Shown piece after piece: positions 35,746 to 44,951 of a DNA stretch of 64,000 nucleotides. This stretch comes from Tropicimonas sp. IMCC34043 (GTDB lineage: Bacteria; Pseudomonadota; Alphaproteobacteria; Rhodobacterales; Rhodobacteraceae): the NCBI RefSeq assembly GCF_003390845.1, contig NZ_QMEK01000002.1, forward strand, positions 186,001 to 250,000, in the 5' to 3' direction. Under the pieces are notes generated by a model. The model did no database searches and was not told the origin of the DNA. It was given only the letters and a program-made list of their open reading frames with translations. Position 1 is the stretch's first letter. The number at the start of each line of letters is the position of its first letter. The position numbers and the translations under genes are program-made.

Positions 35746-37077
35746 ATGGCGCGTCAACGGACCCTTCGGCTTGCAAAGGTTGCGCCGCCGGTCCTTCTGG
35801 CGTCGTTCTACCTCGGGTTGATCCTGAGTGGCGCGGTGGCGCTGTTGCTGCCGCTGAGCACCAGGGTTCCGATCACGATCATGGAGGCGCTGTTCACCGC
35901 AACCTCGGCGGTCACCGTCACCGGGCTGTCGCTGGTCGACACCGGCACGACATTCACGCTGTTCGGACAGATCGTGCTGCTGGTCCTGATTCAGGTCGGC
36001 GGCGTCGGGCTGATGACCTTTGCCGTGCTGCTGCTGTCCTCGCTCGGGCTGTCGGTCAACACCCCCTCGCTGCATGTACTGCGCGAGGACCTGAACCAGA
36101 GCTCGACCCACCGGATCATGGATCTGGTCGGCTCGGTGGTGCGAATATCGCTGGTGGTCGAGGCCGCAGGCGTGGTGGCGCTGGCCTTTGTCTTCGTGCC
36201 CGAGATGGGCGTGCAGAAGGGGCTTTGGTTCGCATTCTTTCACGCGATCTCGGCGTTCAACAACGCGGGTTTCGGGCTCCGCCCCGACAGTCTGTCGGCC
36301 TGGGTGGACGATCCCATCGTCAACCTCACCATTCCGGCGCTGTTCCTGCTGGGCGGGCTCGGCTTTGTCGTGATCGGCGATATCGTGCAGAAACGCCGCT
36401 GGCGGCTGCTGACGCTGCATTCAAAGCTGATGCTGGTCGGGTCGGCGGGCCTGACGATCTATGGCATGTCGATGTTTGCGATCCTCGAATGGGGCAACCC
36501 GCTGACGCTTGGCACGCTGGACGGCTGGGGGGCAAAGCTGCTGGCCAGCTGGTTCCAGTCGGCCACGACGCGCACCGCCGGGTTCAACACGCTCGATCTG
36601 TCCCAGCTTCACGACAGCACCACCCTTGTCATGATCGGGCTGATGATGGTCGGGGGCGGCAGCGCCTCGACCGCGGGCGGGATCAAGGTGACGACGCTGA
36701 TGGTGGCGCTGCTTGCCACCGTTGCGTTCTTCGAGCGGCGAGAGTTGCGCGCCTTTGGCCGCACCATTGCATCCGATCAGGTCCTGAAGGTGATGGCCCT
36801 GATGACGATCTCGATCCTTGCGATGCTCACGGCATTGTTTCTGGTCTCGATCTCCCACGACGGCGACTTCCTCGATCTTGCGTTCGAGATCGCCTCGGCC
36901 TTCGGGACTGTGGGCCTGACCCGCGGCGCGACCGGGGAGCTCGATACCATCGGGCGCATCATCGTGATGTTCCTGATGTTCATGGGGCGCGTCGGGCCGC
37001 TGACACTGGGCTTTCTGCTGGCGACACGGCGGGCGTCGCGGGTGCGCTTTCCGACCGGGCATGTCTATCTGGGCTGA
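35746..37077 (+). CDS. ktrB: Potassium uptake channel subunit KtrB/TrkH family
   Basis: A 443-residue integral membrane K+ transporter with four M1-P-M2 repeats. Selectivity-filter segments are visible: EALFTATSAVTVTGLSLVDTG, HAISAFNNAGFGL, FQSATTRTAGFNTLDL and EIASAFGTVGLTRG, each with the central glycine. MVGGGSASTAGGIKV is the intramembrane loop. The length and the partner KtrA support Na+-dependent Ktr uptake. It ends 3 bp from the stop of the convergent methyltransferase gene. Confidence 0.93.
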   Translation: MARQRTLRLAKVAPPVLLASFYLGLILSGAVALLLPLSTRVPITIMEALFTATSAVTVTGLSLVDTGTTFTLFGQIVLLVLIQVGGVGLMTFAVLLLSSLGLSVNTPSLHVLREDLNQSSTHRIMDLVGSVVRISLVVEAAGVVALAFVFVPEMGVQKGLWFAFFHAISAFNNAGFGLRPDSLSAWVDDPIVNLTIPALFLLGGLGFVVIGDIVQKRRWRLLTLHSKLMLVGSAGLTIYGMSMFAILEWGNPLTLGTLDGWGAKLLASWFQSATTRTAGFNTLDLSQLHDSTTLVMIGLMMVGGGSASTAGGIKVTTLMVALLATVAFFERRELRAFGRTIASDQVLKVMALMTISILAMLTALFLVSISHDGDFLDLAFEIASAFGTVGLTRGATGELDTIGRIIVMFLMFMGRVGPLTLGFLLATRRASRVRFPTGHVYLG

Positions 37078-37080
37078 GGA

Positions 37081-38205
37081 TCAGGGCAGGGTGTCGGTCC
37101 GGTAAAGCCGTATCCGCAGCCCGCCATGATCGATGGTGGGACCGTTCGGAAGGAAGGGCAGTTCGGTGGTGCGGGCAAGGCCCGCGTCGGAGGTCACAAG
37201 CCCGACCCGCCAGCCCGAGAACCGCTGCTTCAGAACCGATCCGAGGGTGCCATAGAGGCCGAACAGAAGGTTCCGGTTGCCGATCCGCGCGCCATAGGGG
37301 GGGTTGACCATCACAAGGCCCGCAGGTCCCGGCGGCGGGACAAGATCGCTGATCGGCTGGCAAGCGAATTCCGTGACTCCGGCCACGCCACTGCTGACCG
37401 CATTCTGGGAACTCATTGAAATTGCGCCCTGATCCCGGTCATAGCCATAGAACCGCTGGTCAGGGATCGTCCTCTGTGCGGCACCGCGCAGGGCCGCCCA
37501 GCCGGTTGCGTCAAAGCCTGCCAGATCCTCGAAGGCAAAGCTGCGCGACCGCCCGGGCGCGAAGCCCGCGGCGATCTCGGCCGCCTCGATCACGAAGGTG
37601 CCCGATCCGCACATCGGGTCGACCACAGGCTCCCGGCCGGCAAATCCGCACTGGCGCAAGAACAGCGCCGCCATCGTCTCGCGCAGCGGCGCCTTGCCGA
37701 CAGCCGGCTTGTGACCGCGCTTGTGCAGGGACTCGCCCGAGGTATCGACGCTGATCTCGCAGAGGTCATCCTCGATCCGCGCCTTGACCTGCACCGCGCC
37801 TTCGGTCGCCTCGCTGACGATCGGGGCGCCAAGTTCCTCTGCGATCGCGCGTTCGATCCGCTGCGCGGCGGCACCCGCGTGATAGATCCGCGACTTGCGG
37901 CAGGCGACCTCGACCCGCACAGGCACGTCCTTGCGCAGCAGTTCAGCCCAGGGCACGCGACGCGCCCGCTTGTCGAGCTGCGCCAGATGCATGGCGCGAA
38001 AGCTGGCAATCCGGGCCAGCACGCGGGTCGCACAGCGCAGCTGCAGGTTGGCGCGCCAGACCTCGGCCCAGGAGCCGCGGATCAGGACGCCGCCTTTCAG
38101 CGGCTCGGCGGGCGCAAAGCCGTTTTCCCGTGCCTCCGCAGCCAGCAGAGGCTCCAGCCCGGGGGGGCAGACGAGGAAGATGTCGAAATCCGAGGGGGTA
38201 TCCAT
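37081..38205 (-). CDS. THUMP-domain class I RNA methyltransferase (RlmL-type)
   Basis: A 374-residue methyltransferase. The N-terminal ferredoxin-like and THUMP region (about 1-165) includes FDIFLVCPPGLEPLLAAEARENGF and AVQVKARIEDDLCEISVDTSGESLHKRGHK. The catalytic domain has PVVDPMCGSGTFVIEAAEIA for SAM and VMVNPPYGARIG, the NPPY motif of N2-guanine methyltransferases. It is probably a 23S rRNA m2G methyltransferase related to RlmL N-domain, without the RlmK half. The start at 38203-38205 is favoured by length. It lies on the opposite strand inside the hslV-hslU interval. Confidence 0.88.
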   Translation of the reverse strand: MDTPSDFDIFLVCPPGLEPLLAAEARENGFAPAEPLKGGVLIRGSWAEVWRANLQLRCATRVLARIASFRAMHLAQLDKRARRVPWAELLRKDVPVRVEVACRKSRIYHAGAAAQRIERAIAEELGAPIVSEATEGAVQVKARIEDDLCEISVDTSGESLHKRGHKPAVGKAPLRETMAALFLRQCGFAGREPVVDPMCGSGTFVIEAAEIAAGFAPGRSRSFAFEDLAGFDATGWAALRGAAQRTIPDQRFYGYDRDQGAISMSSQNAVSSGVAGVTEFACQPISDLVPPPGPAGLVMVNPPYGARIGNRNLLFGLYGTLGSVLKQRFSGWRVGLVTSDAGLARTTELPFLPNGPTIDHGGLRIRLYRTDTLP

Positions 38206-38385
38206 GGCGCTGAATAGACGGAAAACCGGGCCTCCGCGAGGCATTTTCGCGTATCCGCCCGCGCAACCCGGCGCCTCGGCGGGCGGTCGCGACGATTGCA
38301 CGGGCGGCCCGATACGCGCCCCGACTTGCGTCCGGCGTCAGCATGATTACCTAGGCCGGGACGTTGGCCCCAAAGGCGAGAAGAC

Positions 38386-39693
38386 ATGACCGACCTGACC
38401 CCCCGCGAGATCGTCTCGGAACTCGACCGCTACATCATCGGCCAGAAGGACGCCAAGCGCGCCGTGGCCGTCGCGCTGCGCAACCGCTGGCGGCGCAAGC
38501 AGCTTGACCCCGACCTGCGCGAAGAGGTCTATCCCAAGAACATCCTGATGATCGGCCCCACCGGCGTCGGCAAGACCGAGATCAGCCGCAGGCTCGCGAA
38601 ACTCGCCCGCGCGCCCTTCATCAAGGTCGAGGCGACCAAGTTCACCGAAGTCGGCTATGTCGGCCGCGACGTCGAACAGATCATTCGCGATCTGGTCGAT
38701 GCGGCGATCCAGCAGACCCGCGACCTGATGCGCGAGGACGTGACCGCCAAGGCCCGCCAGAACGCCGAGGATCGGGTGCTCGAGGCGGTCGCCGGCAAGG
38801 ACGCCCGCGAACAGACCCGCGAGATGTTCCGCGGCAAGCTGAAGCGCGGCGAGCTTGACGACACGGTGATCGAGCTCGAGCTTGCCGACAGCGGCCCCGC
38901 GATGCCGATGTTCGACGTCCCCGGCCAACCCGGCATGAACATGGGCGCGATGGATCTGGGCAGCATCTTCGGCAAGGCCTTTGGCGGCCGCACCGTGCGG
39001 CGGCGCATGACCGTCGCCGACAGCTATGACGTGCTGCTGCGCGACGAGGCCGACAAGCTTCTGGACGACGATGCCGTGACCAAGCAGGCGCTCGAGTCGG
39101 TGCAGGAAAACGGCATCGTCTTCATCGACGAGATCGACAAGGTCTGCGCCCGGGCCGAGGCCCGCGGCGGCGACGTCAGCCGCGAGGGCGTGCAGCGCGA
39201 TCTGCTGCCGCTGATCGAGGGCACGACGGTATCGACAAAGCACGGCCCGGTCCGCACCGACCATATCCTGTTCATCGCCTCGGGTGCGTTCCACATCGCC
39301 AAGCCTTCGGACCTGCTGCCCGAACTTCAGGGGCGGCTGCCGATCCGGGTCGAGCTGCGCGCCCTGACCGAAGAGGATTTCGTACGGATCCTGACCGAGA
39401 CCGACAATGCGCTGACGCTGCAATACACCGCGCTGATGGGGACCGAACAGGTGACGGTCGACTTCACCCGCGACGGGATCGCGGCACTTGCGCGGATCGC
39501 GGCCGAGGTCAACCTGTCGGTCGAGAACATCGGCGCACGGCGGCTTTATACCGTGATGGAGCGGGTGTTCGAGGAACTGAGCTTTACCGCGCCCGACCGA
39601 GGCGGCGAGGCGGTGACGGTCGATGCTGCCTTCGTCGAGAAAAACCTCGGGGCGCTCGCCGCCTCGGCCGATCTGAGCCGCTATGTGCTTTAG
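38386..39693 (+). CDS. hslU: ATP-dependent protease ATPase subunit HslU
   Basis: A 435-residue AAA+ unfoldase. The Walker A is [20 protein letters not shown] (G57-T64), with the substrate pore loop [10 protein letters not shown], Walker [16 protein letters not shown], sensor [15 protein letters not shown] and the C-terminal SFTAPDR...[16 protein letters not shown] tail that inserts into HslV. It works with HslV, encoded 3.4 kb upstream. The 5' region between the divergent methyltransferase start and hslU must hold its own promoter, so the two subunits are probably transcribed separately. Confidence 0.97.
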   Translation: MTDLTPREIVSELDRYIIGQKDAKRAVAVALRNRWRRKQLDPDLREEVYPKNILMIGPTGVGKTEISRRLAKLARAPFIKVEATKFTEVGYVGRDVEQIIRDLVDAAIQQTRDLMREDVTAKARQNAEDRVLEAVAGKDAREQTREMFRGKLKRGELDDTVIELELADSGPAMPMFDVPGQPGMNMGAMDLGSIFGKAFGGRTVRRRMTVADSYDVLLRDEADKLLDDDAVTKQALESVQENGIVFIDEIDKVCARAEARGGDVSREGVQRDLLPLIEGTTVSTKHGPVRTDHILFIASGAFHIAKPSDLLPELQGRLPIRVELRALTEEDFVRILTETDNALTLQYTALMGTEQVTVDFTRDGIAALARIAAEVNLSVENIGARRLYTVMERVFEELSFTAPDRGGEAVTVDAAFVEKNLGALAASADLSRYVL

Positions 39694-39863
39694 GGGTTGA
39701 GGCAGGCGGAGGACAGCCGCGAGGCAGGCCCTGCCTGTTTGCGCCCCATCGCAGATAACGCCTGCCCGCTCTGTCCCCGGCCGCGCGAGCACCGGTTCTG
39801 CCGCCGCTGCGGCACATGGGCTATCGCTGGACGGCCCGCGATTGCGGTGCAATAGCATCGGGC

Positions 39864-41093
39864 ATGTTGGAGTTTCTTCGCGACAATGCCCGATGGCTTG
39901 CGGCCGGCTTCCTGCTGGCGCTGATCTCGAGCTTTGGCCAGACCTATTTCATTTCCGTGTTCGCCGGCGCGATCCGCGCGGAATTCGGGCTGAGCCATGG
40001 CGGCTGGGGGGCGATCTATTCGGCCGCGACTTTCGTTTCGGCAATGGTGATGCTTTGGGCGGGCGGTCTGACCGACCGCTACCGGGTGCGGGTGCTGGCG
40101 ATGGTGGTGCTGCCCGCCTTCGCGCTTGCCTGCCTCGCGATGGCCCTGGTGCCGTCGGTATGGCTGCTGGCGCCGGTGCTGTTCGCGCTGCGGCTTGCCG
40201 GGCAGGGCATGACCGTGCATGTCGCCGTGGTGGCAATGGGCCGATGGTTCGTCGCCAACCGCGGCAAGGCGCTGGCGGTCGCGGTTCTCGGGATCTCGCT
40301 TGGCGAGGCGCTGATGCCGCTCGGCTTCGTGGCGCTGATGGGGCTGACCGGCTGGCGGGCGCTGTGGGCGGTGGCGGCAGTCTGCATCCTGCTGGTGCTG
40401 CCGCTGTTGTTGGGGCTGCTGCGCCGCGAACGGACGCCGCAGGACGACATTGCCGCCAATCCCGCGCCCGGCATGGGCGGGCGGCACTGGCGCCGCGGCG
40501 ATGTCCTGCACCACTGGCTGTTCTGGGCGATGGCGCCGCTGATCCTCGGCCCGCCCGCCTTTATCACCGCGCTGTTCTTCCAGCAGGTGCATCTGGCCGG
40601 CATCAAGGACATTGCGCATCTGTCGCTGGTGGCCCTGTTCCCGCTCTACTCTCTGGCCGGTGTCGGCTCGATGGTGCTGAGCGGCATCGCGCTCGACAGG
40701 CTCGGGACCGCGCCGCTGATCCCATTCCTGCTGCTGCCGATCGCGGCAGGCTTTGCGCTGATCGCGGCAGCAGGGAACGTACCGGCGCTGGCCCTTGGCC
40801 TGATGCTGGTCGGCGTGACCAGCGGCGCCAATTCGACGCTGCCCAATGCCTTCTGGGCCGAATTCTATGGCACCGCGCATCTCGGCGCGATCAAGGCGCT
40901 GGCGACGGCGCTGATGGTCATGGGCTCGGCGCTGGGGCCGATCCTGACCGGGGTTCTGATCGACGCGGGCGTCGCGTTCGAGCTGCAGCTCGGCGCAATC
41001 GCGGTCTATTTTCTGGCGGCAGCCGCGCTTGCCGCCGCGGCGATCCGGCGGGCAGCACCGATGCTGCCGCTGCGGACGATGGCGCTCGCCTGA
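39864..41093 (+). CDS. MFS transporter
   Basis: A 409-residue major facilitator with about 12 membrane helices. Family motif A appears as AGGLTDRYRVRVLAM between helices 2 and 3, and a conserved GQGMTVHVAVVAMGRWFVANRGKALAVAVLG segment lies in helices 4-5. The second half repeats the pattern (SGIALDRLG). The substrate cannot be predicted. The ATG at 39864 is preferred because the 16 upstream codons are not hydrophobic or conserved. It is convergent with the smr gene, with a repeat element in between. Confidence 0.88.
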   Translation: MLEFLRDNARWLAAGFLLALISSFGQTYFISVFAGAIRAEFGLSHGGWGAIYSAATFVSAMVMLWAGGLTDRYRVRVLAMVVLPAFALACLAMALVPSVWLLAPVLFALRLAGQGMTVHVAVVAMGRWFVANRGKALAVAVLGISLGEALMPLGFVALMGLTGWRALWAVAAVCILLVLPLLLGLLRRERTPQDDIAANPAPGMGGRHWRRGDVLHHWLFWAMAPLILGPPAFITALFFQQVHLAGIKDIAHLSLVALFPLYSLAGVGSMVLSGIALDRLGTAPLIPFLLLPIAAGFALIAAAGNVPALALGLMLVGVTSGANSTLPNAFWAEFYGTAHLGAIKALATALMVMGSALGPILTGVLIDAGVAFELQLGAIAVYFLAAAALAAAAIRRAAPMLPLRTMALA

Positions 41094-41122
41094 CGACCGC
41101 GCGGCGCCTGCGGCCGGGCCCC

Positions 41123-41189
41123 GGCTTCTTCTGTTCCGAAATATCCCGGGGGAGGTCGCGGCTTGCCGCGACCGGGGGCAGCGCCCCCT
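41123..41189 (+). repeat. REP-like palindromic element, copy 1
   Basis: The element begins GGCTTCTTCTGTTCC, continues GAAATATCCCGGGGG, then GTCGCGGCTTGCCGCGAC (a 7-bp-stem hairpin) and GGGGGCAGCGCCCCC (a second hairpin). A related copy lies in inverse orientation at 44866-44939. Both sit between the 3' ends of convergent genes, here mfs and smr. Confidence 0.8.
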
Positions 41190-41223
41190 GCGACGCTCGG
41201 CACAGCGCGCTGTCCTGCCCGGA

Positions 41224-41856
41224 TTATCCGTTCCGCCTCAGATAGACGTAATAGGCGCCGCCGCCGCCATGGCTCTGGTGGGCGTCTGTCAGCTGCAGCA
41301 CCACACCGCCGAGCGGCGGCGCCTGCAGCCAGCCCGGCACATGGTGGCGCAGCACCCCGCGCGGGGTCGGGATCGGGCCGTCATCGTCGCGCAGCTTGCC
41401 CTTGCCGGTGACGACGGCGACAAGCCGAAGCCGCTCGCCATGGGCGCGCAGGATGAAACGGATCAGCGCGGGATGGGCCTGCGCCAGGGTCATCCCGTGC
41501 AGGTCGAGCGTGCGTTCCGGCGAAAGCTTGCCGCGTTTCATCCGCTGAAAGGTCTTTCGGTCCATCCGCAACGGCTGCGCGGCAAGCCGTGCTTCAAGCG
41601 TCGGCAGGATGTCGTGGCCCTTCGAGTGATCATAGCGCACCGCCTCGCCGAGCGAGAAGGGTGCGATTCGCAGCGGATCGGGGGTCCGCGGCGGTGCGTC
41701 CCTGGACGGCATCTCGATTGTCGACTGGGTCTGCAGCGGCGTCTGTTCGGTGCTGAGCGCGCGCGCCTCGGGTTTTATCGGGTTCGCCGTCCCCGCGACC
41801 CTGCGCCAGATCGCGAGGTCGTCCTCGCTCAGTCTTGGCGGGTGCTTTTTTGACAT
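41224..41856 (-). CDS. Smr domain protein (SmrA-like)
   Basis: A 210-residue protein. The N-terminal 110 residues are variable and proline-rich. The C-terminal Smr domain has RTLDLHGMTLAQAHPALIRFI (LDLHG motif), VAVVTGKGKLRDDDG (TGKG motif) and the closing GGVVLQLTDAHQSHGGGGAYYVYLRR. SMR domains have nicking endonuclease or ribosome-rescue related RNA cleavage activity, but this alphaproteobacterial type is not characterised. It lies 22 nt after mltA in a Tim44-MltA-Smr minus-strand operon. Confidence 0.92.
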   Translation of the reverse strand: MSKKHPPRLSEDDLAIWRRVAGTANPIKPEARALSTEQTPLQTQSTIEMPSRDAPPRTPDPLRIAPFSLGEAVRYDHSKGHDILPTLEARLAAQPLRMDRKTFQRMKRGKLSPERTLDLHGMTLAQAHPALIRFILRAHGERLRLVAVVTGKGKLRDDDGPIPTPRGVLRHHVPGWLQAPPLGGVVLQLTDAHQSHGGGGAYYVYLRRNG

Positions 41857-41878
41857 GGGTCAGGGTCCGGGCAGTACG

Positions 41879-42928
41879 TCAATTCCCCTCAGCCATCGCA
41901 TAGGCGCGCTGGATCGGCAACAGAACCACCATCCGGCCGCCGTCGCGAACCCGCCCCGCCTGCCGGCCGGCAGCGTTTCCGGTCCCAAAGAAGATATCCG
42001 CCCGCTGCGGCCCCTTGATGGCCGATCCGGTGTCCTGGGCGATCATCAGCCGTTCGAACGGCGCATCGCCGGCCTTTTCCACCCAGACCGGTGCGCCAAG
42101 CGGCACATAGGCGGGATCGACGGCGATCGAGCGCCGCGGCGTCAGCGAACGGTTCATGGCGCCAATCGGACCGGCACGGGACGGTAGGCCCTCGATCATA
42201 CGGAAAAACACGTAGGACGCGTTGTGTTGCAACAGTTCGCGCCCTTCATCCGGATTGTCGCGGACCCAGGACCGGATCATTGCGGCCGATGCCTCGTGCG
42301 GTTGAAACACACCGCGTCGCACCAGCTCTTCGCCGACCGATTGATAGGGATGCCCGTTGTGGCCGGCAAAGCCCAGCCGCAGCACATTGCCGTCCGGCAG
42401 GTGGATCCGTCCCGACCCCTGGATCTGGAGGAAAAACAGATCGACCGGGTCGTCGACCCAGGCGATTTCGAGCCCCCGGTCCGCCAGCGCACCGCCATCG
42501 ATCTCGGCCCGGGTCGGGCCCTGGCCGTCGGTCGGCAGATCGGGGGGCAGGGCATAGACCGGAAAGCGGTATCGGTCGTCGGGGGCGAGGGCACCGGCAA
42601 GTTCGGGTTCGAAATATCCGGTGAAGCGTGCCGCATCCTCGCCACCGATCAGCACCGGACGAAAGAATGTCTCGAAGAAGGCGCGCGCGGTGCGGTTCGG
42701 CAGGGCCTGATCGCGGGCGATCCGGCACAGCGCCCGTCCCTCGGGGTCACGCGGGATCCCGCAGGTGGTCAGGAAGACCGACAGAGCGGCGCCTTGATCG
42801 CTTTCGGCCCAGCCCGCCAGATCCTGAAACGACAGCATCGTGGCAGAGGGCGCGGCACGCGCAGGCATCCCCAAGACGGCAAAGGCCCAAAACGCGACCA
42901 CCAGGTGCGCCCGAGGCAACCGTGACAT
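41879..42928 (-). CDS. mltA: Membrane-bound lytic murein transglycosylase A
   Basis: A 349-residue MltA. A signal peptide (HLVVAFWAFAVLGMPARAAP) is followed by FTGYFEPELAGALAPDDRYRFPVY, VDDPVDLFFLQIQGSGRIHLPDG, GHNGHPYQSVGEELV and the catalytic 3D-like end FERLMIAQDTGSAIKGPQRADIFFG with the conserved Asp. There is no lipobox, so it may be periplasmic or anchored by an uncleaved signal. It cleaves glycan strands to 1,6-anhydro-MurNAc, feeding the recycling genes amgK and murU elsewhere in the window. It starts 7 nt after the Tim44-like gene. Confidence 0.93.
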   Translation of the reverse strand: MSRLPRAHLVVAFWAFAVLGMPARAAPSATMLSFQDLAGWAESDQGAALSVFLTTCGIPRDPEGRALCRIARDQALPNRTARAFFETFFRPVLIGGEDAARFTGYFEPELAGALAPDDRYRFPVYALPPDLPTDGQGPTRAEIDGGALADRGLEIAWVDDPVDLFFLQIQGSGRIHLPDGNVLRLGFAGHNGHPYQSVGEELVRRGVFQPHEASAAMIRSWVRDNPDEGRELLQHNASYVFFRMIEGLPSRAGPIGAMNRSLTPRRSIAVDPAYVPLGAPVWVEKAGDAPFERLMIAQDTGSAIKGPQRADIFFGTGNAAGRQAGRVRDGGRMVVLLPIQRAYAMAEGN

Positions 42929-42935
42929 GAGCGGA

Positions 42936-43604
42936 CTATTCGACCGTGGCGACGAGCTGCCAGTTCGGGTCGCCGGTGCCCATCTTGCGGGCAAAGCTCC
43001 AGACATCCTTCTGGCGCTTGATTTCGGTGTCGCTGCCCTCGAGCACGGTGCCGGTGGCATCGCGCACGATCGAGGTAAGCTCGCCGAGGAACCGCACCGT
43101 GATCTCGCCGATATCGGTGGCGGGATCGAAGGTCGCATCGACAAGCGTCAGTTCGCGCACGCCGACGAAATTCGCCGTCACCGACAATCCCTGCTGGCGG
43201 CGGTGGGCAATGCCGGCGGCGAAGGCATCGTGGACATCCGGAGCAAGGAACGGTGCAACGGGATCGAGATCGCCGTGTTCGAAGGCCATGAGGATCATCT
43301 CGTAGGCACCGCGCGAGCCTTGCAGGAAGTCGCCGACGCTAAAGCCGGGCTCGACCCGCTTCATCTGCGCGAGCGCAATGGCCGCATCGCTGCCTTCGGC
43401 CACATGATCGGTGATGTCATGGTCAGGGCCGCCCTCGATCACCTCGAAATCCGGACGATCGGACACCTGCCGGCCGATGACCGACTCGTCAGGCACCTGC
43501 GGCTTTTCGAAGCCTTCACGGGTTCCAAGTACGGAGCGGAGCCGCAAAATCAGGAATATCGCTATTCCGGCCAATACCAGCAACTGGATCACGGCAGCAC
43601 TCAT
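42936..43604 (-). CDS. Tim44/TimA family protein
   Basis: A 222-residue protein. An N-terminal membrane helix (AAVIQLLVLAGIAIFLILRL) precedes a linker and a C-terminal Tim44-like domain (residues about 85-222) with FLQGSRGAYEMILMAFEHGDLDPVAPFLAPDVHDAF and WSFARKMGTGDPNWQLV. Bacterial relatives (TimA) are inner-membrane proteins of unclear function, related to the mitochondrial import motor anchor. It is the first gene of Tim44-mltA-smr and divergent from fxsA. Confidence 0.92.
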   Translation of the reverse strand: MSAAVIQLLVLAGIAIFLILRLRSVLGTREGFEKPQVPDESVIGRQVSDRPDFEVIEGGPDHDITDHVAEGSDAAIALAQMKRVEPGFSVGDFLQGSRGAYEMILMAFEHGDLDPVAPFLAPDVHDAFAAGIAHRRQQGLSVTANFVGVRELTLVDATFDPATDIGEITVRFLGELTSIVRDATGTVLEGSDTEIKRQKDVWSFARKMGTGDPNWQLVATVE

Positions 43605-43629
43605 ATGGTCCTCTTCTAGAAACGCTGGG

Positions 43630-43660
43630 GTTGGTAAACCAACGCGTTCATACCTATGTA
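43630..43660 (+). promoter_or_regulatory. Palindrome and possible fxsA promoter
   Basis: GTTGGT-AA-ACCAAC (43630-43643) is a perfect 6-bp inverted repeat in the Tim44/fxsA divergent region. TTGGTA (43631-43636) and TATGTA (43655-43660) are 18 bp apart and could be the fxsA promoter, with the palindrome as operator. Confidence 0.4.
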
Positions 43661-43727
43661 GGCGACGCGCCAAGACAAGTCCACTCGCACCGCCTTTGCG
43701 GTTTGAGGAATAAACCGGAGGAAATCC

Positions 43728-44222
43728 ATGCCGCTGTTTGCCCTGTTTCTGGTCATCCCGCTGGTCGAGATCATGCTGTTCATTCAGGTGGGCCAGTTGA
43801 TCGGGCTGGGCTGGGTTCTGTTGATCGTTGTTTTTACGGCGATTCTGGGAACCTGGCTGATACGACAGCAGGGCCGGGGCGTGATGCGCCAGCTTATGGA
43901 AACCTTCAACGACATGCGCGATCCGACCGAACCGCTGGCGCATGGGGCGATGGTGTTGTTTGCCGGTGCGCTTCTGGTGACGCCGGGGTTTTTTACCGAC
44001 ACGCTCGGATTTCTTTTGCTCATCCCCAAGGTGCGTGAAACGGTCTTTCGCCGTTTGCGGTCTCAGATCGTGGTTCGCACCACCATGGCCACCGGCACCA
44101 CCTGGCAGACCCGAACCACAGAGCGGCCCGGGGACGCCGGCGACGTGATCGAGGGGGATTTTCAGGAAATCGACCCCGAGGCGCGCCGCACGAATGGGCC
44201 ATCCGGCTGGACGCGGGATTGA
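43728..44222 (+). CDS. fxsA: FxsA family membrane protein
   Basis: A 164-residue inner-membrane protein. It opens with ALFLVIPLVEIMLFIQVGQLIG and has further helices VLLIVVFTAILGTWLIRQQGRG and GAMVLFAGALLVTPGFFTDTLGFLLLIP, the FxsA signature. The cytoplasmic tail contains a RTTERPGDAGDVIEGDFQEID segment typical of the alphaproteobacterial group. In E. coli FxsA alters phage T7 exclusion by F plasmids, and its native function is unknown. secB follows 79 nt downstream on the same strand. Confidence 0.93.
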   Translation: MPLFALFLVIPLVEIMLFIQVGQLIGLGWVLLIVVFTAILGTWLIRQQGRGVMRQLMETFNDMRDPTEPLAHGAMVLFAGALLVTPGFFTDTLGFLLLIPKVRETVFRRLRSQIVVRTTMATGTTWQTRTTERPGDAGDVIEGDFQEIDPEARRTNGPSGWTRD

Positions 44223-44301
44223 GGCGCGACCCGGGCTTTGCTAAGCCGCGGGCAAGATACACGCCAGATCTCACGAAACTCACGGTCCAAGGAGTAAAGA
44301 C

Positions 44302-44802
44302 ATGTCCGATACCCAAAACGAAAACGGCGCCGCCCAGGAACCTCAATCCGTGAAGATGCAGGTCCTCGGACAATACATCCGCGATCTCTCCTTCGAGAAC
44401 GTCGTCGCCCAGAAGGGTGCGCAGGGCGAGGTTTCGCCCGACATTCAGGTTCAGGTGAACCTCGATGCGCGCAAGCGGCCGGCGGACAACCAGTACGAAG
44501 TGATCACGAAGTTCAAGGTCGAGAGCCGCAACAAGGCCGACAAGGCGCCGCTGTTCCTGCTGGAACTTGAATATGCGGGCATCTTCGTGATCGAAAACGT
44601 CCCCGAAGAGCAGCTTCACCCCTTCCTTCTGATCGAATGCCCGCGGATGCTGTTCCCCTTCGTGCGCCGGATCGTCAGCGACATGACCCGCGACGGCGGC
44701 TTCCCGCCGCTGAACCTCGACAACGTCGATTTCCTGGCGCTCTACCGTCAGGAACTGGTGCGCCGCGCCGAAGCCGACAAGCTGAAGAAGGCCGACGCCT
44801 GA
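44302..44802 (+). CDS. secB: Protein-export chaperone SecB
   Basis: A 166-residue SecB. It shows VKMQVLGQYIRDLSFENV, the family pattern DIQVQVNLDARK, FLLELEYAGIFVIENVPEEQLHPFLLIECPRMLFPFVRRIVSDMTRDGGFPPL and VDFLALYRQ. The tetrameric chaperone keeps precursors unfolded and docks on SecA. secB on the flank of oriC with dnaQ, coaE, aroE and maf is a recurrent alphaproteobacterial arrangement. It is convergent with dnaQ, and the second copy of the REP-like element lies between them. Confidence 0.97.
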   Translation: MSDTQNENGAAQEPQSVKMQVLGQYIRDLSFENVVAQKGAQGEVSPDIQVQVNLDARKRPADNQYEVITKFKVESRNKADKAPLFLLELEYAGIFVIENVPEEQLHPFLLIECPRMLFPFVRRIVSDMTRDGGFPPLNLDNVDFLALYRQELVRRAEADKLKKADA

Positions 44803-44865
44803 GAAAGGGCGTTTCCGGGTGGCTGCGCAGCGACCCGGAGCGCAGTCCATGACGGCAAGGGGGTC

Positions 44866-44939
44866 GGGGGCGCTGCCCCCGCCGCGGCACGCCGCGGCGC
44901 CCCCGAGGTATTTCAGCCAAGAAGAAGCCCGCGGGGGAC
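44866..44939 (-). repeat. REP-like palindromic element, copy 2
   Basis: Read on the minus strand this copy gives GGCTTCTTCTTGGCTG, AAATACCTCGGGGG, GCCGCGGCGTGCCGCGGC (hairpin) and GGGGGCAGCGCCCCC. This is the same order as copy 1 at 41123-41189, with compensating differences in the first hairpin stem. It lies between convergent secB and dnaQ. Confidence 0.8.
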
Positions 44940-44951
44940 CCCGGTTCCCCG

